Source: Ruegeria arenilitoris (GTDB lineage: Bacteria > Pseudomonadota > Alphaproteobacteria > Rhodobacterales > Rhodobacteraceae). From it: a stretch of 64,000 bases of DNA. A program made the translations under genes and the position numbers. The DNA lies in NCBI RefSeq assembly GCF_013035315.1, contig NZ_WQHP01000002.1, forward strand, positions 1-64,000, in the 5' to 3' direction. Positions 17,708 to 25,786 of the stretch are shown here, piece after piece. The notes under the pieces were generated by a model. That model did no database searches, was not told where the DNA came from, and was given only the letters and a program-made list of their open reading frames with translations. Position 1 is the stretch's first letter. Each line of letters begins with the position of its first letter.

Positions 17708-19121
17708 GCGGAGCGAAGGACCCTTTTTCGCGGGCGAGATGCTGAGCATGTCGGGATCGCAAACCGTTTCAGGCGCTGAACCAGCCCTGGTCAGGTTGGC
17801 CCGCTTTGCTGCCAAAGATCCGCTGGACGCGGATCCCAACACACTCGCCATTTTGCGCAGTGGTGTGATTGACACCTTGGGCTGCATCCATGCGGGTGTG
17901 AAAACAGATGTCGCGCGCCTTGCGCGAGAGGGTGTTCGGGCCATGGTCGCGACCGGTCCTGCGACCGTAATCGGAACGGACATGACAACCGCCCGACCTC
18001 AGGCCGCATTCCTGAACGCGGTCGCGGGGCACGCGCTAGACTTTGACGATTGGGAAATTCCGGGCAACGCGCACCCGACCGCGGTTCTGTTGCCTGCTTT
18101 GCTGGCGGTGGCCGGACCGCAGACCAACGGAGCGGAGCTTGCGCGGGCCTACCTTGCGGGTTTCGAAGTGATCGCACGGTTGGGCGAGGCGATGAATTTC
18201 CAGCACTACGATGCCGGCTGGCATTCCACCGCAACGCTGGGTGCCCCGGCCGCCGCCGCGGCCTGTGCACGCTTGATGGGATTGTCGGTGGCGGAAACGA
18301 CACATGCCATGTCTTTCGCCATCAGTTCGGCCAGCGGGTATACCTGCCAGTTTGGCTCTCATGCAAAGCCAATTCAGGCGGGTTTTGCAGCCCGCGCCGG
18401 CGTTGAAGCAGCGTGCCTTGCCCAGGCAGGCTTGACCGGCCAGCCGCATGTTTTGGACCACGCAAGGGGCAGCGCCGCGTTGATGAGCGGATTGAATTCT
18501 GACCGGATGAACGCCGCTCTCGAAAAGCTCGGCACCGGTTATGCCCTAACCGAACATGGGTTGGTTCTGAAGCCCTGGCCAAGTTGTGGATACACGCATC
18601 GCCTCATGACCTGCGCGGTGCGCATGAATCAGAGGATCTCGCCAGACGGGATCAAGCAGATCGATCTGCATCTACCGGATTTCCACGGTGCTGTGCTGCC
18701 CTTTGGCCAGCCGACGAACCGCGCCGAGGCTTTGTTCAGCGCGCCTTTTGTCGTGGCGATGGGGGTGCTGCGCGGTGGGTTGACGCTGTCCGATCTTAGG
18801 GCCGGAGTTTGGGCCGACCCCGAGGTGGCCGATCTGATCGCGAAAACCAAAATGCATGCCTTTGCGCCAATCCGCCCTGACCTGAACTATTCGGAAAATG
18901 ACCCTGACCGCATCGTTGTTTCGCTGACGGATGGGACAGACATCGAGGACACCTGCGCCTATCCACTAGGCGCGCCACAGGCACCCATGAGCGACGCTCA
19001 GATTTGGGAGAAGTTCCATGCCAATACCGGTCGGCACTCGGACGCGTGGGCGGCCAAGTTGCACAACTGGCCAGAACATCCGGGCATTGGCGCACTTTTG
19101 ACCCAGCAAGGAGTCCCGTGA
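17700..19121 (+). CDS. MmgE/PrpD family protein
   Basis: A 473-residue protein of the MmgE/PrpD superfamily, whose known members are 2-methylcitrate dehydratase, cis-aconitate decarboxylase and related lyases. The conserved ALDFDDWE...AHPTAVLLPALLA block (about 107-130), GWHSTATLG, and the Cys-Gly-Tyr in PWPSCGYTHR are present. The sequence is divergent enough that the substrate cannot be named. ATG 17700 lies within the end of the ADH gene behind GAGG at ideal spacing. The stop codon overlaps the following MttB start (TGATG). The three genes form one transcriptional unit. Confidence 0.85.
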   Translation: MAERSEGPFFAGEMLSMSGSQTVSGAEPALVRLARFAAKDPLDADPNTLAILRSGVIDTLGCIHAGVKTDVARLAREGVRAMVATGPATVIGTDMTTARPQAAFLNAVAGHALDFDDWEIPGNAHPTAVLLPALLAVAGPQTNGAELARAYLAGFEVIARLGEAMNFQHYDAGWHSTATLGAPAAAAACARLMGLSVAETTHAMSFAISSASGYTCQFGSHAKPIQAGFAARAGVEAACLAQAGLTGQPHVLDHARGSAALMSGLNSDRMNAALEKLGTGYALTEHGLVLKPWPSCGYTHRLMTCAVRMNQRISPDGIKQIDLHLPDFHGAVLPFGQPTNRAEALFSAPFVVAMGVLRGGLTLSDLRAGVWADPEVADLIAKTKMHAFAPIRPDLNYSENDPDRIVVSLTDGTDIEDTCAYPLGAPQAPMSDAQIWEKFHANTGRHSDAWAAKLHNWPEHPGIGALLTQQGVP

Positions 19122-20656
19122 TGAGCAGATCAAGATCAGGCCGCGCGGCACGGCATGCCGAACGTCAGGGCGGTGCGGGTTCGGGACCCAGCGAAGCTAT
19201 CTGGCCCGGCATTGAGGGCGGGCGTTATCGTCCGATCCCGGCCCACGGGATCGAAGCCATCCACCAGACCGCCTTGCGTATTCTAGCCGAGGTCGGGTTG
19301 GCCAGCGCAACTCCGCGCTGCATTGATACGGTCACAGCTGCGGGTGGGTCCGTTTCCAAGGCTGGCAGATTGTTGTTTCCGCCAGAGCTTGTCGAATGCA
19401 CGCTGGAAACTGCGGGACGTGGTTTCAAGCTGTTTGGACAACGTCCGGAATACGATCTTGATCCAAGCGGGACGCGTATTCATCTGGGCACTTCGGGCGC
19501 GGCGGTTCACATCGTCGATAGCAAGACGGGCCAGATACGGGACAGCACTCTGGCCGATCTGCACGACATGGCCCGGCTGGCACAGGCGCTGCCGAACATC
19601 CACATGTTCCAACGCACGGTCGTGGCGCGCGACATCGAAGATACGCATGCGATGGAATTGAATACAGCCTATGCCTGCGCCGCCGGGACGGCCAAGCCGA
19701 TTGGTACATCTTTCAGTTCCGTGGCAACCATGCAGTCGGCGGTTGAGATGTTCCATATGATCGCAGGCGGTGAACAGGCATGGCGCGCGCGGTCCTTCTG
19801 TTGTGTTTCCACCTGCTTTGTCGTGCCGCCCCTCACGTTTGCCGAAGAAGCGCTTGGCATCATCGAATGCGCCGCTGAAACCGGCACGCCGCTGAAACTT
19901 GTCTCGGCGGGTCAGGCCGGGGCAACCAGCCCTGCCCCGCTTGCGGGCGCGGTCGCCCAGCAAACAGCCGAAGTGCTGGCCGGGCTGGTCTATGTGAACC
20001 TGCTGAACCCCGGTCACCCCGCGCTTTTTGGTGCTTTGCCCTTTGTCAGCGATCTGCGCACGGGGGCCATGTCCGGGGGCAGCGCTGAACAGGGCGTGTT
20101 GATGGCGGCCTGTGCCCAGATGGCGCAATACTACGGCATTCCCTGCGCCGTCAGCGCAGGTATGACGGACAGCAAAATGCCCGACTTTCAGGCAGGGTAC
20201 GAAAAGGGCATCACCGAGCTTCTCAGCGCGTTGGCGGGCGCGAACCTGATCTACGAGGCGGCGGGCATGTACGGGTCACTACTGGCGGCCAGCAAGGAGA
20301 GCTTTGTTCTGGACAACGACATGATCGGTTCGGTCATGCGAGCGACGCGCGGTTTTGAGATAAACGAAGACGCCTTGGCCTTTGACGTCATCCGCGAGGT
20401 TTGCCTGAACGGTCCCGGCCATTTCCTGGGCAGTGGACAAACCTTGGGACGCATGCAGAGCGATTACTTCTACCCCGACCTTGCGGATCGTGCGACGCCG
20501 CAGGCCTGGGCAGATGCCGGCGCACCATCGACACTTGAGGCCGCGCGCACGCGGACCGAAGAAATCCTGGCCCGAGATGCCAATCCAGTCTTTGGGGCTG
20601 AAACAACGGCCGCCATCTTTCTGCGGTTTCCTGAGATTTCGGCAAGATGGGGCTGA
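19121..20656 (+). CDS. MttB-family (trimethylamine methyltransferase-like) protein, non-pyrrolysine
   Basis: A 511-residue TIM-barrel protein of the MttB superfamily. Members transfer a methyl group from a quaternary or tertiary amine to a cobalamin-carrying partner protein. The open frame has no in-frame amber codon, so it is of the non-pyrrolysine type, like glycine betaine:corrinoid methyltransferase (MtgB). Recognisable stretches include GTSGAAVHIVDS and LFGALPFVSDLRTGAMSGG. The start at 19121 has AAGGAG seven bases upstream and overlaps the previous stop. No corrinoid protein, reactivase or MtgA-like gene is present in this window, so the partner must be elsewhere or the reaction differs. 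Confidence 0.85.
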   Translation: MSRSRSGRAARHAERQGGAGSGPSEAIWPGIEGGRYRPIPAHGIEAIHQTALRILAEVGLASATPRCIDTVTAAGGSVSKAGRLLFPPELVECTLETAGRGFKLFGQRPEYDLDPSGTRIHLGTSGAAVHIVDSKTGQIRDSTLADLHDMARLAQALPNIHMFQRTVVARDIEDTHAMELNTAYACAAGTAKPIGTSFSSVATMQSAVEMFHMIAGGEQAWRARSFCCVSTCFVVPPLTFAEEALGIIECAAETGTPLKLVSAGQAGATSPAPLAGAVAQQTAEVLAGLVYVNLLNPGHPALFGALPFVSDLRTGAMSGGSAEQGVLMAACAQMAQYYGIPCAVSAGMTDSKMPDFQAGYEKGITELLSALAGANLIYEAAGMYGSLLAASKESFVLDNDMIGSVMRATRGFEINEDALAFDVIREVCLNGPGHFLGSGQTLGRMQSDYFYPDLADRATPQAWADAGAPSTLEAARTRTEEILARDANPVFGAETTAAIFLRFPEISARWG

Positions 20657-20672
20657 GGCCCCGGCGCATACA

Positions 20673-21062
20673 CTAGGGGGCTGCCGCCAGAATCTCAACT
20701 TCGACTTTGAATTCTGGTCGCGTAAAGCCGCTGACAATCAACAGGGTTGAGCTTGGCAAGCGGCTGGTCGACGCAAGAAACTCATCTCGGGCGCGCATGT
20801 AATCCGCCATATGGGACCGGTCGGTGACAAAGGCGCTGACATGCGCGACGTCGCTTGCACTCATGCCCGCTGATCCAAGTATTTTCTCGATGTTCTGAAA
20901 GCAAATCACCGCCTGATCATAGGCCTCCTCGGGGATGGTCCCATCCAGGCGAATCCCCAGTTGCCCCGAGGTTTGCACCATCCTCCAGTCGCCCGGAATT
21001 TCGACGCCATGCGCATAGCGCGCGAACGGCGGCGGCATGTCTGTTGGGCTTAACGCTTTCAT
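20673..21062 (-). CDS. RidA/YjgF-family protein
   Basis: A 129-residue protein of the RidA (YjgF/YER057c/UK114) family, trimeric proteins that include imine/enamine deaminases. The pattern MVQTSGQLGIRLDG, QNIEKILGSAGMSASDVAHVSAFV and FKVEVEILAAAP fits. The arginine essential for imine deaminase activity in E. coli RidA (R105) aligns here with a serine in RLPSSTLLIV, so this member probably performs another reaction, as in the Rid subgroups linked to heterocycle degradation. It is transcribed against the adjacent MttB gene and divergently from the creatininase operon. Confidence 0.82.
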   Translation of the reverse strand: MKALSPTDMPPPFARYAHGVEIPGDWRMVQTSGQLGIRLDGTIPEEAYDQAVICFQNIEKILGSAGMSASDVAHVSAFVTDRSHMADYMRARDEFLASTSRLPSSTLLIVSGFTRPEFKVEVEILAAAP

Positions 21063-21087
21063 TTCCCGTACTCTTTTTCGCTGTCAA

Positions 21088-21127
21088 TTTAAGCTTGCGA
21101 GTTTGAATATTCTTTGCAAGTCTTAAA
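21088..21127. promoter_or_regulatory. Extended inverted repeat in the ridA/creatininase-operon promoter region
   Basis: TTTAAGCTTGC on the left and GCAAGTCTTAAA on the right are inverted copies with one extra base, flanking an 8-bp palindrome GAATATTC in between. It lies 26-65 bp upstream of ridA and about 65-100 bp upstream of the plus-strand operon, an ideal place for a regulator controlling both directions. Confidence 0.5.
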
Positions 21128-21190
21128 GCCATTCTCTGGCACGGATATTCCAAGGGCCACGTAAAACCACTGTCGTTCAAGGAGGGCGAT

Positions 21191-21364
21191 ATGGGAGAAC
21201 GTGTTCTTTTGGTGCGCCATGGGAATGATCCCACCGATGATCGAATTGTCACCTGGCTTGGCCGGGCAGGCTTGGAAACCGACAGCCAAAAACCCTTTGT
21301 CGGCGACCCTCAGGGTGAGCGGGGAATGGGATATATGGCCCGCCTTTCTGGGAGGGCCGCATGA
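21191..21364 (+). pseudogene. Truncated class I glutamine amidotransferase (57 residues)
   Basis: Behind a strong ribosome site (AAGGAGG) an ATG opens a 57-residue frame beginning MGERVLLVRHGNDPTDDRIV, then TWLGRAGLE and KPFVGDPQGE. This is the first beta-alpha unit of the class I glutamine amidotransferase family, which normally has about 230-240 residues. The Cys nucleophile and His-Glu dyad are missing. The frame ends in TGA overlapping the ATG of the creatininase gene (ATGA). An internal deletion seems to have joined the N-terminus to the final codons. It may survive as a leader peptide that drives translation of the downstream gene. It is too short for usual gene-calling thresholds. Confidence 0.65.
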
Positions 21365-22155
21365 GTATTCAAGGCTATTGGGCCGATCACAAGGCACCGG
21401 ATTTCCGAGATCTGCCGGATGATATGATCGCGGTGCTGCCTGTTGGTGCAACCGAACAGCACGGACCGCATCTGCCGGTATCCGTTGACAGTGATCTGGT
21501 GGCCGCGGTGGTCGATCGCACGTTGCCGCGGTTGGGTCCCGAGCAGAATGTGCTTGTCCTGCCGGGGTTGACCGTCACCAAAAGTGGTGAACACGATCGG
21601 CATCCCGGAACCCTCAGCCTGTCCGCAGATACTCTGCTGGCGGTCTTGCGCGACATCGGAGCCTCGGTCGCGCGGGCGGGTGTGAAGCGGCTTGTGCTGT
21701 TCAACGGCCATGGGGGCAACACTGCGGTGTTGGAAACCGCCGCGCGTGACTTGCGGATCTCGCACGAGTTGATTGTCGCCACATGTTCGTGGTTCGGGTT
21801 TTCCGAATGGGACAGCGTTCTTGACCCCGATGCGGCCTCGGTCGACTTGCATGCCGGAGAGTCCGAGACCTCATCTATGTTGGCGGCGCGAACGCATCTG
21901 GTGGATATGAACCGGGCGCAGAATTTTGTTCCCGCGATCCGCACATGGGAAAAGCAGTTCAACCATATCGGTCTGACGGGACAAGCCGCACGGCCGGGCT
22001 GGATCATTGATGACCTGCATCCGGATGGGGCCTGCGGGGATGCCTCTGCCGCGACCGTGAAAAAGGGGGAACGCCTGTTGAACACGGCCGCCGCCAATTT
22101 CGCGCAGTTTCTGGCCGAGTTCGCCCGGTTCGATCACCGGAGGGGCACGACATGA
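21361..22155 (+). CDS. Creatininase-family amidohydrolase
   Basis: A 264-residue protein of the creatininase/FAPy-deformylase family, metal-dependent hydrolases of cyclic or formyl amides. Motifs are VGATEQHGPHLPVSVDSDL (metal ligands E and H, and the first D), FNGHGGN and LHAGESETS (the E-x-E). Characterised members act on creatinine, pyrrolopyrimidine formamides or mycofactocin/coenzyme peptides, so the substrate is open. It overlaps the upstream truncated frame and the downstream amidohydrolase by four bases each (ATGA), showing tight coupling. The neighbours point to stepwise opening of a small N-heterocycle. Confidence 0.87.
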   Translation: MSIQGYWADHKAPDFRDLPDDMIAVLPVGATEQHGPHLPVSVDSDLVAAVVDRTLPRLGPEQNVLVLPGLTVTKSGEHDRHPGTLSLSADTLLAVLRDIGASVARAGVKRLVLFNGHGGNTAVLETAARDLRISHELIVATCSWFGFSEWDSVLDPDAASVDLHAGESETSSMLAARTHLVDMNRAQNFVPAIRTWEKQFNHIGLTGQAARPGWIIDDLHPDGACGDASAATVKKGERLLNTAAANFAQFLAEFARFDHRRGTT

Positions 22156-23402
22156 ATGTGCTGCCCTCTTCCGATCTGCTGACCGTCGAAAACGTTCTCG
22201 TGCCGTCCTCGATGATCGCCAACGCGCACGAGTTCGGCGGCGTTCCGGTTTCAGACTGTGTAATTGGCGATTTGGTTATCCGTGATGGACACGCCGTCGC
22301 ATTGCAGCCCTGTGCAGGGCAGGCGCAAATTTCGGGCCTCGTCATGCCGCGCCTGACCGAATGCCATGTCCACCTGGATAAATGCCACACGATTTCAAGA
22401 ATGGACCGGGTGGGCGGAGATCTGAGCGCCGCCATAGAGGCCCAGTACCGTGACCGCGTCCTCTGGACCGAGGATGATCTGCGGCAACGAGCGGAACGGG
22501 GTTTGAAAGAGCTGATGTCCTCGGGCTGTGGCATCGTGCGCAGCCATCTGGACTGGTCGCCCGAACCGGGCTCAGACACGCATCCGCTGGCGTGGCATGT
22601 ACTGCGCGACCTGGCAAAAGACTTCGAAGACAGGGTCTTGCTGCAGGTCGCGCCGCTGATCGACACTACAGAGCTGACGGACGCCGCGCGCGCGGATGCG
22701 ATAGGTCAGGAAATCGCCAATGGCAGCGGTGTTCTGGGCGTGTTCGTCCTGGATCAATCGGATCGTCACGCCGCAATTTCAGCCGCAGTGCGCGTGGCCG
22801 AGAAATACGGGCTGGCGCTTGATTTTCACGTGGACGAAGGCCTGCATGACGGGCTGGACGGGCTTGAGATCATTGCGGACACCCTCATCGAGACGCGATT
22901 TCAGGGCCCTGTGCTGTGTGGTCATGCCTGCAGCCTGATCAATCTGGCAGGCGAGTCCTTGCAGGCGCTTTTGGACAAGATTGCGCGGGCCGGGTTGACG
23001 ATAGCCAGCCTGCCAACGTCCAACCTGTACCTGCAGGGGCGCGATACCGGCACACCGGACCGGCGCGGGATCACGCGGATCGGCGAGTTGAGCGCCGCTG
23101 GTGTGCCGGTTGTCGTTGGGACGGACAACGTGCGTGACGCCTTTTGTCCCCTTGGTCGCCATGATCCCCGCAAAAGTCTGGAACTGGCGGCCCTGACGGC
23201 GCATCTGGACCCGCCATTTGGTGATCTGTTGCCCATGATCACCACGAACGCTCAAAGGGCGCTGGGGCTTTCCGCAACAACCGTGGATGGGGCAGCGGTC
23301 CAGGACCTGCTGATCTTTGATGCGGCATCTACATCCGACTGGCTGACCCGAACCACCGAACCCAAACCTTTGGCAAATGTCCTGACAGGAGACCTTGCAT
23401 GA
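22152..23402 (+). CDS. Cytosine deaminase-like amidohydrolase
   Basis: A 416-residue amidohydrolase resembling cytosine deaminase and creatinine deaminase. The metal ligands are H-x-H in ECHVHLDK, H in DFHVDEGLHD with its catalytic E, H in LCGHACSL, and D in VVVGTDNVRDAF; the final motif is typical of the CodA group. Expected reaction: hydrolytic deamination of a C-NH2 or C=NH on a ring, or opening of a cyclic amide. Start and stop codons overlap the neighbours by four bases. It is cytosolic, with no signal peptide. Together with the creatininase-family gene it suggests attack on a guanidine- or amide-containing ring. Confidence 0.85.
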   Translation: MNVLPSSDLLTVENVLVPSSMIANAHEFGGVPVSDCVIGDLVIRDGHAVALQPCAGQAQISGLVMPRLTECHVHLDKCHTISRMDRVGGDLSAAIEAQYRDRVLWTEDDLRQRAERGLKELMSSGCGIVRSHLDWSPEPGSDTHPLAWHVLRDLAKDFEDRVLLQVAPLIDTTELTDAARADAIGQEIANGSGVLGVFVLDQSDRHAAISAAVRVAEKYGLALDFHVDEGLHDGLDGLEIIADTLIETRFQGPVLCGHACSLINLAGESLQALLDKIARAGLTIASLPTSNLYLQGRDTGTPDRRGITRIGELSAAGVPVVVGTDNVRDAFCPLGRHDPRKSLELAALTAHLDPPFGDLLPMITTNAQRALGLSATTVDGAAVQDLLIFDAASTSDWLTRTTEPKPLANVLTGDLA

Positions 23403-24805
23403 CTTCGATTTCAGGAAAATCCGACTTGGACTGGGCCGCGTTTGCCGAACGCTTGGCCCCTGTCGAGGTCATTGATGAACCCGTTCTGGTGAAAAAACGG
23501 TCTCGGGATTTCTTTTGGTACAGCCCGATCCTGAACCAACAGCTCAAGCGCAGCTTTGGCGATCTTGTCGCCCTGCCGAAAACCGTTGAAGAGATGGCGC
23601 ATTGCCTCAAAACCGCGCATGACGCGGATGCCCCAGTCGTGCTGCGCGGTGGCGGGACGGGTAACTACGGCCAGGCCGTGCCTTTGCATGGTGGGCTGAT
23701 CATCGAAACCACCGGTCTCAACCGAATTCTGGAAATCGGAGACGGCTTTGTTCGCGCCGAGGCGGGCGCGCTGATGGCCGATGTAAACGCGGCGCTGATG
23801 GCACAGGGGTGGGAAATGGCCATGTTCCCTTCAACGCAGGATATCGCGACGATCGGCGGGTTTGTCGCGGGCGGGTCCGCCGGCATTGGCTCGATTGCGA
23901 ACGGTGTCCTCAGAGAGCCCGGCAACATCCTGCAGCTCAAGGCTTTGTCCGTTGAAGAAAACCCGCAGGAATATGTGTTCGAAGGTCAGGACGTTCTGCA
24001 GATCCACCACGCCTGGGGCTTGAACGGGGTCATTACCGAAGTGACGCTGCGCACGGTCCCTCACCCAGATTGGATCGGGTGTATGGCAACATTCGACAGC
24101 TACCAGGAATGCTACTCCGCCGGGTACGCGGTTGCGACTGACGATCAGATCGGATGCAAACTGGCCAGCACGGTCGATGCGCGGATCGTCGAGTATTTTC
24201 CCCGCCTGAAAGGCCATGTCCGACCCAACAAGCACCTGCTTGTTTCGCTGGTGCCCGCGACTGATATGCAGCAGTTTCGCGACCTCATCGCGGATCAGGG
24301 CGGATGCCTTGATTTGGAATTGACCGAGGAGGATCGGAAGGCAGCGTCGCTGCCGCATGTGTTTGAGTTTGCATACAACCACACCACCTTACAGGTTTTG
24401 AAAGCGGACCGGTCAGCGACCTACCAGCAAATCGGTGTGCCGGACGCCTCCGATGCCGATGCGGTTGCAAAGGTTGGTGCGGCCTTTGGCGAGGACGTTT
24501 GGCAACATCACGAATTCTCGCTACTGAACGGCGAAGTCGTCGCCTTTGATCTGCCAATCATCTGGTATTCCACCGAAGATCGCCTGCGAGAGATCGGTCG
24601 GATTTACGAAGAACACGGTCACAGCGTCTACGACGCCCACAGTTTCCACGTGGAAAGCGGTGGATTGAAAACCGCCGATTACCTGCATCTCGCATGGAAA
24701 AAACGACTGGACCCCAAGGGGTTGCTGAACCCGGGAAAATCCCGCGCCTGGGATCTGGTGAAGGACCTGCCACCCGAAGAAATCGAAGCCAAGGCAACTG
24801 TGTAA
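23399..24805 (+). CDS. FAD-binding oxidoreductase (GlcD/VAO type)
   Basis: A 468-residue flavoprotein of the vanillyl-alcohol oxidase/PCMH superfamily. The FAD-binding part has VLRGGGTGNYGQAVP (about residues 80-95) and an HAWGLNGVITEVTLR segment; the C-terminus ends in the typical LDPKGLLNPGKSRAW. Relatives oxidise 2-hydroxy acids (D-lactate, glycolate, 2-hydroxyglutarate). Here it follows two ring-opening hydrolases in the same operon and may oxidise a hydroxy acid formed by them. The ATG overlaps the previous stop. No Fe-S partner gene of the GlcF type is present. Confidence 0.85.
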   Translation: MTSISGKSDLDWAAFAERLAPVEVIDEPVLVKKRSRDFFWYSPILNQQLKRSFGDLVALPKTVEEMAHCLKTAHDADAPVVLRGGGTGNYGQAVPLHGGLIIETTGLNRILEIGDGFVRAEAGALMADVNAALMAQGWEMAMFPSTQDIATIGGFVAGGSAGIGSIANGVLREPGNILQLKALSVEENPQEYVFEGQDVLQIHHAWGLNGVITEVTLRTVPHPDWIGCMATFDSYQECYSAGYAVATDDQIGCKLASTVDARIVEYFPRLKGHVRPNKHLLVSLVPATDMQQFRDLIADQGGCLDLELTEEDRKAASLPHVFEFAYNHTTLQVLKADRSATYQQIGVPDASDADAVAKVGAAFGEDVWQHHEFSLLNGEVVAFDLPIIWYSTEDRLREIGRIYEEHGHSVYDAHSFHVESGGLKTADYLHLAWKKRLDPKGLLNPGKSRAWDLVKDLPPEEIEAKATV

Positions 24806-24814
24806 GAGGTCGCC

Positions 24815-25699
24815 ATGTCCGCATTTGAAACACGCCCCCTGAACCCGGAATTCGGTGTCGAAGTCACCGGGATCAATCTGGCCGACGCCACTAAGGATCG
24901 GTTGTTTGGACAGGTCCGCGCCTTGTTCGAAGAGCATTCTGCCCTTCTGTTCCGCGGTCAGGACATCTCGGACGACCAACACAAGCAACTGGCCGAGCTT
25001 TTCGGCCCCATCGAGGATCGAAAAGCCGACGAGCGCAAAAACGGCGAGAAATTCGAGGTTCCGACAGTTTCCAATGTGCGCGATGACGGGTCGATCACCG
25101 AAGAAATGGACCTGCACACGCTGAACCTGAAGTCGAATTTCCTATGGCATTCGGACAGCACCTTTTTGCCCACCCCTGCCCTTACGAATATTCTGATCGG
25201 GCGCGTTGTCACGACCGAGGGCGGGGCTACGGAACTGGCCAGCACACGCGCGGCCTGGGCAAACATGCCCGACAGTCTGAAAGCAAAGGTGCAAGGGCGC
25301 GGTATCTGGCATCGCTATAGCCATTCGCGCCGCAAAATCTCGCCCGAACTGGCCGAGTTGCCAATGTTCAACAAATGGCCGGACCAGCATTGGAACGCGC
25401 TGTGGCGCAATCCGGTGAACGGACGCGAGGCGCTCTATATCGCGTCGCACGCATTCAAACTGGATGGCTATGACGAAGCCGATAGCCAGGCGATCATCGA
25501 AGAGCTCATCGACTTCTGCACGCAACCGCAGTTTGTCTATTCCCACAACTGGCAGGTCGGCGACGTTCTGATCTGGGATCAGCGCGCCGTGCTCCATCGT
25601 GGCACGCCGTGGCCCTACGAACAGCCACGCGTGCTGTCGAGCATCTGCTCGACCGTCACGGAAGCCGACGCAATCGAAACCATGCGCATATCACAATAG
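24815..25699 (+). CDS. TauD/TfdA-family Fe(II)/2-oxoglutarate dioxygenase
   Basis: A 294-residue 2-oxoglutarate-dependent dioxygenase. The iron triad is H112 and D114 in FLWHSDSTF and the distal H in AVLHRGTPWP, with the 2-oxoglutarate-binding R in EQPRVLSS. Family members hydroxylate the carbon next to a heteroatom and release sulfite, phenol or amine (TauD, TfdA, and dioxygenases acting on quaternary amines). In this operon, and near an MttB-type gene, removal of an N-alkyl or ether group is a reasonable inference. The spacing to the FAD oxidase gene is nine bases. Confidence 0.9.
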   Translation: MSAFETRPLNPEFGVEVTGINLADATKDRLFGQVRALFEEHSALLFRGQDISDDQHKQLAELFGPIEDRKADERKNGEKFEVPTVSNVRDDGSITEEMDLHTLNLKSNFLWHSDSTFLPTPALTNILIGRVVTTEGGATELASTRAAWANMPDSLKAKVQGRGIWHRYSHSRRKISPELAELPMFNKWPDQHWNALWRNPVNGREALYIASHAFKLDGYDEADSQAIIEELIDFCTQPQFVYSHNWQVGDVLIWDQRAVLHRGTPWPYEQPRVLSSICSTVTEADAIETMRISQ

Positions 25700-25786
25700 A
25701 ACCCGGCAACCCGGCCGGGCACCAGATGGCGAAACACGCCGCACCCACCGAGGGGTCCACCTCACGACCAACAGAGAGGAAAACAT

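Noticed and set aside
19121..20656. Pyrrolysine-containing trimethylamine methyltransferase
   Set aside because: The frame has no in-frame TAG, so the protein belongs to the non-pyrrolysine MttB branch.
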